Shown here: one piece after another, positions 1 through 9,069 of the stretch
How positions within the stretch are numbered: the first letter of the stretch is position 1
Layout: the number at the start of each line of letters is the position of its first letter
Assembly (NCBI GenBank): GCA_947451145.1
Contig: CANFXW010000009.1
Span: 62,001-126,000 of the forward strand
Direction: 5' to 3'
DNA length: 64,000 bases
Source of the DNA: Sphingomonadaceae bacterium
Lineage (GTDB): Bacteria > Pseudomonadota > Alphaproteobacteria > Sphingomonadales > Sphingomonadaceae
The notes under the pieces: model-generated
Databases searched by the model: none
What the model saw: the letters and a program-made list of their open reading frames with translations, nothing else
What the model was told of the DNA's origin: nothing
Made by a program: the position numbers and the translations under genes

Positions 1-2
1 CA

Positions 3-170
3 CCCTTGTTTGAACGGATCGGAACTTGCGATGCCGCGTTCAATCGAGCGGTTCTGTTCCCCGGGAACCTGCTCCACTGCGCCTCGCTTGATGGCGTGCT
101 GTTGCCATCTGGCATAACCGGTGGAAGGTTGACGATCGCCGCATTCATCCTGCCTGTCGAAGGAACATGA
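3..170 (+). CDS. 3' end of a CDS (C-terminus ...GGRLTIAAFILPVEGT*), possibly DUF6445-like; truncated by window start
   Basis: Open reading frame running from the window edge to TGA at 168-170, directly upstream of the cupin-like gene; C-terminus resembles DUF6445-type proteins. Confidence 0.45.
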   Translation, partial: PLFERIGTCDAAFNRAVLFPGNLLHCASLDGVLLPSGITGGRLTIAAFILPVEGT

Positions 171-173
171 GCC

Positions 174-1184
174 ATGGGACAAGGCATCGATGAAGTAACC
201 TGCACCGCCGGTACTGATTACCATGATCTGGTCCTGGCAAGTGACCAGCCGCTCGTCTTGCGGGGGCTGGCAAACCATTGGCCGATCGTTGCCGCCGCGC
301 GGACAAGCGATGCAGCAGTGCTTGCCTATCTGCGCGCAGGGGCGAGTGAAGCGCCCGTCCAGTTCGTTGTCGCGCCACCGGGCTCGGGCGGACGAATGCA
401 TTACGACGATGACATGCGCGGCTTCAATTTTCGCCGCGGACAGGCCCCGCTGGGACCACTGCTTGATGAGCTCGCGCGGCTTTCTGGCGAAACCGATGCC
501 GCGGCAATGGCCGCACAGGGCGTGCTGGCCGAGCAGGCGGCCCCGGGCTTCTGCGATGAGAACCGGCTTGATTGGCTCCCGGCCACGGCAAAGGCGCGGC
601 TCTGGATTGGCAACCGGATCGAAGTGGCCATCCATAGTGATCCTGCTGACAACATTGCCTGCGTTGCCGCAGGGCGCAGGCGGTTTACCCTGTTCGCTCC
701 CGAACAGCTGCCAAACCTCGCCATGGGACCATTTGATCCAACCCCTGCTGGAACGCCGATCGGCATGGCCGATCCGCTAAGGCCGGATTTTGATCGCTTC
801 CCCCGCTTCAGGCAGGCCATGGACAGTGCCTTGTCCGCCGAACTGCTGCCCGGCGACGGGATCTTCATTCCCTATCACTGGTATCACCACGTCCAGTCAC
901 TTGATCCGGTCTCGATACTGGTGAACCACTGGTGGAACGATGCGCCTGCCGATGGCGGATCGCCGTGGGATGCGATGCTTCACGCGATCATGGCAATCAG
1001 GCATCTGCCGCCAAACCAGAGACAGGCGTGGCAGGCGATGTTCAGCCACTACGCCTTCCTTGCGAGTGGTGATCCCCGGGAGCATTTGCCCGCGCACATC
1101 CATGGCGTCCTCGGCGCCGAAAGTCCGGCCGACCGTTTGGCCATACGCCAGATGCTGCTCAAGAATCTGTCAGGACGGCAATGA
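174..1184 (+). CDS. Cupin-like (JmjC-type) domain protein
   Basis: 336 aa; motifs IEVAIHSDPADNIACVAAGRRRFTLFAPEQLPNL and GDGIFIPYHWYHHVQSL typical of cupin_8/JmjC-like proteins. Confidence 0.8.
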   Translation: MGQGIDEVTCTAGTDYHDLVLASDQPLVLRGLANHWPIVAAARTSDAAVLAYLRAGASEAPVQFVVAPPGSGGRMHYDDDMRGFNFRRGQAPLGPLLDELARLSGETDAAAMAAQGVLAEQAAPGFCDENRLDWLPATAKARLWIGNRIEVAIHSDPADNIACVAAGRRRFTLFAPEQLPNLAMGPFDPTPAGTPIGMADPLRPDFDRFPRFRQAMDSALSAELLPGDGIFIPYHWYHHVQSLDPVSILVNHWWNDAPADGGSPWDAMLHAIMAIRHLPPNQRQAWQAMFSHYAFLASGDPREHLPAHIHGVLGAESPADRLAIRQMLLKNLSGRQ

Positions 1185-1288
1185 TGGTGCCAGCAAACGG
1201 GCCAACAACGCGTTTGGCAAGCTCTTAGCTGGTTCCTGCCATCGTAGCCAAAGCGGGGCTGGCGCATCAGCTATCAACTGAAGATCCG

Positions 1289-1471
1289 GTGCGAATTCTC
1301 GCCGCCTGCCTGTCAAACCGCCTTGCCATGGATGCGGCGGCTGGCATCCGTAACGCCGTGGTGCTGAGTTCCGGATTTGGAGAAGCCGGCGAAGAAGGTG
1401 CCGCTCTCCAGCGCGAACTCTTGGAAAAGTGCGCAGTGGCGGGCTGGCGGTCTACGTCTGAGCGCGCATAA
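1289..1471 (+). pseudogene. Fragment of an ADP-forming acyl-CoA ligase (CoA-binding domain)
   Basis: RNAVVLSSGFGEAGEEGAALQRELLEKCAVAGW resembles the CoA-binding region of acetate-CoA ligase (ADP-forming) family; only about 45 aa remain with no flanking domain. Confidence 0.5.
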
Positions 1472-1495
1472 TCTGCAACCCGGACGATGCGCCGG

Positions 1496-2977
1496 TCAGG
1501 CGCTAACCCAGTGCAACATCTCGCCCCGGCGCACGGTTTGCCCGGCGGTACCTACCGGCTCGACCTTGCCATCGGTCAGGAAAGCGATCCCGGCCTGATC
1601 CTCGGCGTCGATACGCGAGATAACCCGCTCGCCTGCAGGATTTCGGGCCAGGACCACACCATGCGTGGGGCTGCCGAAGCGGTCGTAAAAAACAGTGTAC
1701 GTTTCGATCGTCGCCGGCCCCTCATACTCGTCCGTCAGCTTTGGTATCGGCCCGCGGCGGTCATCCGCCAGTGATTGGAAGTGATAGTCCTGCGGCAGGG
1801 TAACGCCTGACAGCGGGTGACTTGCCAAGACGATGGCGTGGTTGTGCGTGCAGTGGCCGCCATTGCCATAGAGCAGGCCAAACTCGCCCCCCTTGCGCAT
1901 GGCGCGCACCATCTCGGCGGCGGCGTGCATCATGTAATTACCGATGGGGCCGCCGCCAAAGGTGAGCCCGCCCAGCACGGTCAGCGGACGCTCCGCGGAA
2001 AGATTCAGCTTGCGCCGTGCCAACTTGGGCACACAGGGAAAGCAGGAATAGAGTTCGACATGTTCAAGGTCCGCGCCTTGCAGCCCGTTCAATTCGAGCA
2101 CCTTTTCCAGCGCTACTTCCATAGCGGGGGTGCCGTCGAAGCTCGCGCGCTCCAGCGGTTCCACGCTCTCGTGCGCCGATGCCCCCGCGCCGATATAGAC
2201 CAGACGGTCAGGATCGATGCCTGCCGCCCGTGCCAGAGCCAGACTGGTGACGATCAGCGCGGCCCCTTGATTGACCGAGGAATTGGCGACCTGCAGCTTG
2301 GTATAGGGAAAGGCCAGCAGCCGGTTATCAGCAGTGACCTCGATGATTTCGTCCGGCCCGCGCGCCTGTTTGATCCAGGCTCCCTCGGACCGGGCCGCAA
2401 CCTGCGAGTTGTTCGACCAGATCACGCCGGTTTCGCGCTGGCCCTCCGTCAGACCCTGTCCCCAGGCGGCCCGGATCGCGTTCTCATAGAAGGGATAGAT
2501 GTCCGCCGGATTGATCAGGCCATAGCGCCTGCGCAAGGGCGTGGCGCGCGCAGCAGAGCCGGCAAACAGGGTTTTCTGCTCGCCGGCTTCGGCCGCGCGA
2601 CGGGCAGAGGTGCGAACAGCCTCTCCACCCACCAGCAGGCAGATGTTAGCCTGCCCCGCTGCAATCGCATTGGCCGCGTCATTGATGTGCCGCACCGGCG
2701 AATCCCCGTCGGCAGAGGGCGCCTGCATGACATGGGCGGGCGCGATGCCCAGCACTTCGGGCAGCATTTTCGGCACGTTATATTCACGGAAGGAAATCTG
2801 GGGGACGATCGCCAGCCAGTCGGCACGAGAGAGCCAGTCACCACCGGCATCCTTGTCCGCACGGCGAAGAGCTTCGGCCATCAATTCCACGGAGTCGAGC
2901 CCGGGCTCACCAGGTTCAGGCCGGTCATTGATGTCGCCAACGCCGATAATGACAGGGATGCGGGTTTCAGCTGTCAT
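1496..2977 (-). CDS. Acetyl-CoA acetyltransferase / thiolase-like protein
   Basis: ORF 499 aa, start taken at MTAETRIPVIIGVGDINDRPEPGEPG; thiolase-family features (LVGGEAVRTS, SVNQGAALIVTSLALARAAGI, GGLTFGGGPIGNYMMHAAAEMVRAMR). Confidence 0.8.
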   Translation of the reverse strand: MTAETRIPVIIGVGDINDRPEPGEPGLDSVELMAEALRRADKDAGGDWLSRADWLAIVPQISFREYNVPKMLPEVLGIAPAHVMQAPSADGDSPVRHINDAANAIAAGQANICLLVGGEAVRTSARRAAEAGEQKTLFAGSAARATPLRRRYGLINPADIYPFYENAIRAAWGQGLTEGQRETGVIWSNNSQVAARSEGAWIKQARGPDEIIEVTADNRLLAFPYTKLQVANSSVNQGAALIVTSLALARAAGIDPDRLVYIGAGASAHESVEPLERASFDGTPAMEVALEKVLELNGLQGADLEHVELYSCFPCVPKLARRKLNLSAERPLTVLGGLTFGGGPIGNYMMHAAAEMVRAMRKGGEFGLLYGNGGHCTHNHAIVLASHPLSGVTLPQDYHFQSLADDRRGPIPKLTDEYEGPATIETYTVFYDRFGSPTHGVVLARNPAGERVISRIDAEDQAGIAFLTDGKVEPVGTAGQTVRRGEMLHWVSA

Positions 2978-3354
2978 CTTCCCTCTCCCCTTCACAGGCC
3001 GGATCGTAGCAGAAAGCGCTCAGGCAACTTGATCCAGCTTCTAACGGCGTTTTCGTCTGTGTGCGATAGATGTCATGGCATTGCTTGCACGGCAGATCGA
3101 CCGTCAGATTTGAGGCGGCCCGGAGCCTGGCAGACTCTCAAGGCTTGGCCATGCCGTTCACAGCAGTATCCAGACGACCGCGTTGTGCCCTGCACACCTC
3201 ACTCCAGGCCAACAGAACATGGCCCGAATGGGGAAGGCACAAAAGTTGTCACATCTCCAACGGTCTGCATCCTCCGAAGGAGGGCTAAAATGTTCGAAAA
3301 AATGGCGGAATTGGCGGTGGGTGCGGTCAGTTGCGAACTGGTCTCGGCTTCAAA

Positions 3355-3525
3355 TTCCCTGTTAGCAGGGAAAATACAGGGAAAATTGCCATTTTTTCAG
3401 ACTAAATGTGGCCTTCTTATGCCTTGAAAACCGCAGATTTCTGCTAATTCTTTAGCTAAATTCCCTAGAAAATTAACAGGGAATTGCATTTCGCATATCA
3501 GGGAATAGGAAACCCAAAAACAGGG
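3355..3525. repeat. Cluster of CCCTGTT / CAGGGAA words (dispersed repeat, copy 1)
   Basis: AATTCCCTGTTAGCAGGGAAAATACAGGGAAAA ... AATTCCCTAGAAAATTAACAGGGAATT ... TCAGGGAATA ... ACAGGGTG. Confidence 0.7.
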
Positions 3526-3777
3526 TGCCACTCAATCCCAGCCTTCTATCTTTCTCAATGCATGCACCTTAATAAGCGCCTGAGCCAGCCATGCCTCGAT
3601 TCCCGGCAAGGATAGCCCAAGTTGGGCTTCTGCATTCCCCGTGAGTTGCAGCAGTGTCGACATCACGGCCGGTTAGTTTGTTGCCAGATTTAACCGCCTA
3701 GCCCGGCAATAAGGCTACGATAGAGGGTCCTTCGTTTATCAGACGCAAAACCGCGCTGTAACTGAGCGATTGGCAAA

Positions 3778-5505
3778 TCAGTTCATCGCAAACTGCGGCC
3801 CCCGAACCAGCTTGCCAGGCAGGGCTTCCGTCATCACACCATCCTTCACGATCACTTCGCCATTCACCAGCGTATAGCGGAAGCCATCGACCTTCTGCAT
3901 CATCCGCTTGCCGCCCGCCGGCAGATCATAGGCCATATATGGCGCGGGCAAGTGCAATGCCTCCAGATCGATGATGTTGATGTCTGCCTTGCGGCCCTGA
4001 GCAATTACGCCGCGATCATCCAGTGAATAGAGGCTAGCCGGCTCGCTGGTTTGCAGGCGGATCACTTCTTCCAGCGGCAAGCGCGGTCCGCGCGTGCGGC
4101 CCTTGACCCAATGGGTGAGCATGAAGCTCGTGAAGCTGGCGTCGCTGATGCTGGCGACATGCGCGCCGCCGTCCGATAGCGAGGCCGTGGTGCGCGAATG
4201 GCTGAGCTGCTCGTGCAGGATATCAAGACTGCCCAGCGCATAGGCCGCGACCGGCACGAACAACAACGCCTTGCCACCCTGCTCCAGCAGCGCGTCGTAG
4301 ACGTACTCTTGCGGGCTAACACCCTTGGCTTTCGCCAGCCCTGCCACGCTTTCTTCCGGGGTCGGCTCGTAGTTCGGCGGATCGCCCAGCGGGAACATCT
4401 TGTCGAAACGGGTGGCAAGGCCAGTGAGAGACTTGCTCATGTCGGGCTCGTCCGCCAGCAGCCGCGCGCGGAAAGCGGGGTCGCGCATGCGCTCCACCTT
4501 CTCGGCAAAGGGCAGCGCGTCGATTTCGGCATAGACCGGATAATAGCTGAAGGGATTGAGCGAGGTTTCCAGCCCCATCAGGAAGCCCGGCGGACGCCAC
4601 GGAACAGCGGCACGGATATCGACGCCTTCGGTCTCATAGATTCGCTTTAACGAATCCAGGGTCTGACGAAATTCATAGGGATCGCTGTCAGGCTTCACTT
4701 CAACCAGCGAGAAGATCACCGGCTTGCCCGTCTTGCGGCCGATCTTGCTCATCCATGCGAGGTCTTCCGGCTTGCCCAGCTTATCGGAGATCAGCTGGAA
4801 CACGCCCGATCCGGCATCAACCATGGCATCGGCAATGGTCAGCAGTTCCTTGGGCTCGGCATAGGTGCCCGGGATCAGTTCGCCCTTCGATGTAAGGTGG
4901 ATGAACGTCCGCGAAGTGGTGAAGCCGTGCGCACCAGCCTGCACCGCTTCCTTCACCAGCTGTGCCATTTCGGCAATATCTTCATCGGTCGCCTCGCCAT
5001 CAATGGCGCGGTCTTTACCCATGACATAGGCGCGCAAGGGGGCGTGGGGCACCTGCGCCACAACATCGATGGCGTGTGGCTTGCAGTCGATTGAATCGAG
5101 GTATTCGGGGAAGCTCTCCCAGTCCCAGCTGACACCCTCGGCGAGCACGGTTCCGGGAATGTCCTCAACGCCTTCCATTACCGTAATGAGGTAATCGCGC
5201 GCTTCGATGCCGGGCCGGATCGGCGCAAAGCCCATGCCGCAATTGCCCATGATCGCAGTGGTTACGCCATGCCATGCGGCCGGTGAAAGCTGAGCATCCC
5301 AAGTGACCTGCCCATCATAATGGGTGTGCGTATCGACGAAGCCCGGGGTAACGATATTGCCCGTGGCATCGATTTCCTCGCGCCCCGGCCCGACATTGCG
5401 ACCAACTGCGACGATTGTGCCCTTGTCCACGGCAACATCACCGACAAACCCCGGCGCACCGGTGCCGTCGATAATCGTGCCGCCGCGAATGACCAGATCA
5501 TGCAT
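3778..5505 (-). CDS. Amidohydrolase / N-acyl-D-amino-acid deacylase family
   Basis: 575 aa; MHDLVIRGGTIIDGTGAPG...GFVDTHTHYDGQ...; D-aminoacylase-type. Confidence 0.88.
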   Translation of the reverse strand: MHDLVIRGGTIIDGTGAPGFVGDVAVDKGTIVAVGRNVGPGREEIDATGNIVTPGFVDTHTHYDGQVTWDAQLSPAAWHGVTTAIMGNCGMGFAPIRPGIEARDYLITVMEGVEDIPGTVLAEGVSWDWESFPEYLDSIDCKPHAIDVVAQVPHAPLRAYVMGKDRAIDGEATDEDIAEMAQLVKEAVQAGAHGFTTSRTFIHLTSKGELIPGTYAEPKELLTIADAMVDAGSGVFQLISDKLGKPEDLAWMSKIGRKTGKPVIFSLVEVKPDSDPYEFRQTLDSLKRIYETEGVDIRAAVPWRPPGFLMGLETSLNPFSYYPVYAEIDALPFAEKVERMRDPAFRARLLADEPDMSKSLTGLATRFDKMFPLGDPPNYEPTPEESVAGLAKAKGVSPQEYVYDALLEQGGKALLFVPVAAYALGSLDILHEQLSHSRTTASLSDGGAHVASISDASFTSFMLTHWVKGRTRGPRLPLEEVIRLQTSEPASLYSLDDRGVIAQGRKADINIIDLEALHLPAPYMAYDLPAGGKRMMQKVDGFRYTLVNGEVIVKDGVMTEALPGKLVRGPQFAMN

Positions 5506-5525
5506 TTCCCAAAACTCCAGTAACT

Positions 5526-6380
5526 TCAGGCAGCAGCAGCGAGTGGCTGACCGGTGGTGGACCCTTCGCCAAACACGCGGGTGACGTCAGCGCCACTGTC
5601 GTAGATCGCGCTCCATTCGTTGAAATACTTGGGCAGCGGCTGATGTTCCGGATTGTGCCAGGGCATCTGCGACATCATGATGCCGTAAGCCGACTTCCAC
5701 TTTGCAACGCGCGGCATCTTGAAGTTCGAATTGCCGGAGAACAGTTCCTTGGGCAGTTCCGGAAACGCCTTTTCAAACTCTTCGGTGATCGCACCGATCA
5801 CCTTGCCGACATGCTGCATGAAGCCCTTGAACCGGCTGACACGATACCAGTAGTTGCCGTAGACATGGTCATAGACCATCAGCCCCGAGCTGCGGTGCTC
5901 GATCTCCTCACAGAAGTGCCAGAGCAGCAGAGAAGCGACCCGCGCATCGCCGTTGAAAAGGTGCTCGCGGTGATCGAGCATCAGCTTGAACGAAGGCGTG
6001 AAGATGCTCTCCAGCCCGCCGGTGTAGGCGAGATGATACTTGAGCGGCTCTGCCGCATAGAGCTCGTCATAGAGCTCAATGCAGCGGTCGAGCGCCGATT
6101 GCAGCGCGGGCGTCTGCGCAATCAGCGCCTTGCAGTGCTTCCGATGTGCGCTTGAGTGAAGCCCTTCCTGCGCGCGGAAATCGCGTGCTTCCTGCAACAC
6201 GCGCGGATCGGTGATCAGGGGTTCGGCATCGCGCATCGCCTGGCAGATGTATTTTTCGAAGCCGATCGCAAAGAACGACAGCTTGTTCATGGTGATCGCG
6301 AATTCTGGGTTATTCTTGTTCCAGATGAAGTCCACGCCTTCGAAATCGAAGGGGATCCGCCTGATCTTGAGGTCAATCAT
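5526..6380 (-). CDS. Metal-dependent hydrolase (PF10118-like)
   Basis: MIDLKIRRIPFDFEGVDFIWNKNNPEFAITMNKLSFFAIGFEKYICQAMRDAEPLI; LLLWHFCEEIEHRSSGLMVYDHVYGNYWYR. Confidence 0.85.
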   Translation of the reverse strand: MIDLKIRRIPFDFEGVDFIWNKNNPEFAITMNKLSFFAIGFEKYICQAMRDAEPLITDPRVLQEARDFRAQEGLHSSAHRKHCKALIAQTPALQSALDRCIELYDELYAAEPLKYHLAYTGGLESIFTPSFKLMLDHREHLFNGDARVASLLLWHFCEEIEHRSSGLMVYDHVYGNYWYRVSRFKGFMQHVGKVIGAITEEFEKAFPELPKELFSGNSNFKMPRVAKWKSAYGIMMSQMPWHNPEHQPLPKYFNEWSAIYDSGADVTRVFGEGSTTGQPLAAAA

Positions 6381-6454
6381 TGCCTGCTCCCAGCCTTGCT
6401 GCCGACGCCCGGATACCGGACGATTCGTCTCGATTGGCGGCATCTAGTCAAAAA

Positions 6455-6487
6455 TGGACATAGTGTCCAGTATGGACAGCGCGTCCA
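6455..6487. promoter_or_regulatory. Tandem palindromic operator, TGGAC-N5-GTCCA x2
   Basis: TGGACatagtGTCCA (6455-6469) and TGGACagcgcGTCCA (6473-6487), 18 bp centre-to-centre, between divergent hydrolase and TetR genes. Confidence 0.8.
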
Positions 6488-6508
6488 TTTCGCTTTAGGC
6501 CCAGCGTC

Positions 6509-7129
6509 ATGAGCCTTCAGGTACCTTCATCAGATGCTACGGACGCGCATACTAACCCGCGGCGAGTGGCCACACGCGCGCGGATCTGCCGTTCAGCTTG
6601 CAAGCTATTCTTCGATCACGGCTACGCAACGGTGACAATGGAGCACATTGCCCAAGCGTCGGATATCCGGCGATCGACGCTCTATCTGCATTTCCGCGAG
6701 AAGGACGAAATCCTTGCTGCCATTGCCCAGGATTACACCGCGAAGGTGCGCCAAGTCGTAGCTCGCCTGCCCGGTCCTGTGCCGAGCCGCGTCCAAGTCG
6801 CTGCATGGGTCACAGAATTCGCTGTCTTTGTCACCCAGGAGCGCGCGGCGACGGAACTTCTGGTCTCACTTAGCCACCTTCCCAAGGCTCCCGCCGCTGC
6901 TGTGGCCTTTGGTCAGGCGCTCAAGGAAATGATGGCTGACCAGCTTCCGGTCTTCCGCACCGCCATGGAGCCAGCGCAGCTTTTGGCCCATGCCCGGGCG
7001 ATTACGGTAATGGACTCGCTCGGTTGGGCGCTGTGTCACCATGCCCGCACCGGCGGCTGCGAGATGTCCAGCGCGCGCCTTGCCGTGGCCGCTGAAGACC
7101 TGAGCCGCTTCGCAAGCGGAGACCTGTAA
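6509..7129 (+). CDS. TetR/AcrR family transcriptional regulator
   Basis: RRVATRARICRSACKLFFDHGYATVTMEHIAQASDIRRSTLYLHFREKDEILAAIA HTH. Confidence 0.9.
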   Translation: MSLQVPSSDATDAHTNPRRVATRARICRSACKLFFDHGYATVTMEHIAQASDIRRSTLYLHFREKDEILAAIAQDYTAKVRQVVARLPGPVPSRVQVAAWVTEFAVFVTQERAATELLVSLSHLPKAPAAAVAFGQALKEMMADQLPVFRTAMEPAQLLAHARAITVMDSLGWALCHHARTGGCEMSSARLAVAAEDLSRFASGDL

Positions 7130-7130
7130 T

Positions 7131-8294
7131 ATGAGCGAGACGATTCAACCTTTCCACATTGCGATCCCGCAAAGTGATCTCGATGACCTGCAAGACCGTC
7201 TGCGGCGCACCCGCTGGCCGCAGGAGATCGGCGATAACAGTGGGTGGCAGGCTGGCACCAACCTCGCCTACATGCGCGAGCTCGTCGATTACTGGCTGAA
7301 CGGCTATGACTGGCGCGCGCAGGAGGCGGCTATGAATGCCCTGCCGCAGTTCCGCACCCATATCGAAGGCGTGCCCGTTCATTTTGTGCATGTGAAGGGC
7401 AAGGGCCCCAATCCGATGCCTCTGGTTATCAACCATGGCTGGCCCTGGACCTTCTGGGACATGCGCAGGATCATCGGCCCGCTGACCGATCCCGCAGCCT
7501 ACGGCGGTGATCCTGCCGATGCCTTTGAAGTTATTGCCCCCTCGCTCCCCGGCTTTGCCTTTTCCAGCCCTCTCACAACAGAGGGCATGTTCTTCAATCC
7601 AACGGCGGATCTCTGGGTCAAGCTGATGGCGCGGCTGGGCCACAAGCAATTCGCTACGCAGGGCGGTGACATCGGCTCGTTTGTCTCGGCACGGCTGGGG
7701 CACAAATATGCCGAAAACATCATCGGCGTTCACCTCCACCTCGCCGGTGCGGTGATGCCGCCTTACCCCACAGCAGAAGACTACGCGCCAGAAGAGCAGG
7801 CGTGGGGCGCAAAGTTCGCCGCGTTCATGGCCGAGGGTAACGGCTACATGCAGATCCAGCGCACTCGGCCGCAAACAATCGGCTTTGCCATGCATGATAG
7901 CCCGGTGGGGCTTGCCGCCTGGCTGATAGAAAAGCGCCGCGCCTGGAGCGATTGCGGTGGCGATGTGGAGGCAGTGTTCAGCAAGGATGACCTGATCACC
8001 AATGCCATGCTCTACTGGCTGACCGATACCTATGTCAGTTCCGCCCGCCACTACTATGAAACCCGGGGGCCAGAGATGGCGCCGGCGCATGATCGCCAAC
8101 CGCCGGTCGAAGCGCCTACCGCGCTGCTCCAATTCAAGGGCGATGTATGGCTCTATCCGCGCAAATGGGCAGAGCGCTATTACAACCTGAAGCGCTGGAA
8201 CGTGGCCGAAAAGGGCGGCCATTTTGCGCCGATGGAGCAGCCGAAACTGTTGGTTGACGATATTCGCGCGTTCTTCCGTGGGTTGAGGCGCTGA
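7131..8294 (+). CDS. Epoxide hydrolase family protein (EHN N-terminal domain)
   Basis: PFHIAIPQSDLDDLQDRLRRTRWP...; VINHGWPWTFWDMRRIIGPL; GGDIGSFVSARLGHKY. Confidence 0.92.
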   Translation: MSETIQPFHIAIPQSDLDDLQDRLRRTRWPQEIGDNSGWQAGTNLAYMRELVDYWLNGYDWRAQEAAMNALPQFRTHIEGVPVHFVHVKGKGPNPMPLVINHGWPWTFWDMRRIIGPLTDPAAYGGDPADAFEVIAPSLPGFAFSSPLTTEGMFFNPTADLWVKLMARLGHKQFATQGGDIGSFVSARLGHKYAENIIGVHLHLAGAVMPPYPTAEDYAPEEQAWGAKFAAFMAEGNGYMQIQRTRPQTIGFAMHDSPVGLAAWLIEKRRAWSDCGGDVEAVFSKDDLITNAMLYWLTDTYVSSARHYYETRGPEMAPAHDRQPPVEAPTALLQFKGDVWLYPRKWAERYYNLKRWNVAEKGGHFAPMEQPKLLVDDIRAFFRGLRR

Positions 8295-8900
8295 TCAGCG
8301 CTCGGGATCGTCAGCGCCATCCCCTGTGACGGCAAAAAGTGCTTTCAAATAGCGCTCCACAGCTTCAATCCCGGGGGTGCCAAGCGAACGCTGGCTGCCA
8401 ACGAACTGGGCTGACATCAGGATCACCTGCGCCATAACCTCCGTCGGCACTTCGGGTTGGGCACCGCGCCGGATATAGGCTTCCTGCAACATTTCTGACA
8501 GCATCGCGTTGAGATCTTCGCCGACTTCGCGATAGGCCTCACCGACCACGCTGCTCGCCAGTGCGCGGGCGCGGAAGGCTTCTGCTGTGGCCATGCTGAT
8601 GGAATATTGCTCCCAGATATCCTTACCAATGGTTGATATACTGAAGCGCTTGCGGATGTTTTCCCGCATTTCGGCGAAGGAACGCCGCACCAGTGCAGCG
8701 AGTAGGTGGTCCATCGTCCCGAAGTGATAATGCACGACCGTGCGCTTGAGGCCGACATGGGCCGCCAGCTTTCCCGCAGTCAGTCCCTCAAGGCCGCCTG
8801 CAGCGATGATCTCTGCCGCAGCATCGAGCAGACGATCCTTGTATTCCGACTGATCGTCCGGCGTTGCGGGCACGCTGCGGGGCTTTTTCGGCAAAGGCAT
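8295..8900 (-). CDS. TetR/AcrR family transcriptional regulator
   Basis: KDRLLDAAAEIIAAGGLEGLTAGKLAAHVGLKRTVVHYHFGTMDHLLAALVRRSF. Confidence 0.9.
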   Translation of the reverse strand: MPLPKKPRSVPATPDDQSEYKDRLLDAAAEIIAAGGLEGLTAGKLAAHVGLKRTVVHYHFGTMDHLLAALVRRSFAEMRENIRKRFSISTIGKDIWEQYSISMATAEAFRARALASSVVGEAYREVGEDLNAMLSEMLQEAYIRRGAQPEVPTEVMAQVILMSAQFVGSQRSLGTPGIEAVERYLKALFAVTGDGADDPER

Positions 8901-8944
8901 GGCGGCGGATTACCTCAGGCTAGCCAGTCATCTGGGCAACATTC

Positions 8945-8961
8945 ACTGACACCATGTCAGT
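8945..8961. promoter_or_regulatory. Palindrome ACTGAC-N5-GTCAGT, probable TetR operator
   Basis: ACTGACaccatGTCAGT in the divergent intergenic region between the TetR gene and the ThuA gene. Confidence 0.6.
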
Positions 8962-9069
8962 TTTGCTTGCCGCTGGCAATGTGCGCGTATAGAATGAGGC
9001 GTGAGGTGCCAGCAAGAAAGCTGGGCGAGCGCCCGGCCAAACCAATGGGCCATCGGTGGGAGAAGATCG

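Noticed and set aside
1817-3427. 536-aa plus-strand ORF antisense to the thiolase gene
   Set aside because: Overlaps a well-supported gene on the other strand; composition is typical of GC-rich antisense open frames; its tail only translates the CAGGG repeat region.
3355-3525. Possible CRISPR-like array
   Set aside because: Words are short (6-9 bp), in both orientations and irregularly spaced; no cas genes in the window.
3532-3663. Small minus-strand ORF MSTLLQLTGNAEAQLGLSLPGIEAWLAQALIKVHALRKIEGWD
   Set aside because: Only 43 aa, no recognised family; may be real but not supportable from sequence alone.
7002-8222. 406-aa minus-strand ORF
   Set aside because: Antisense to TetR/epoxide hydrolase genes; no family features.
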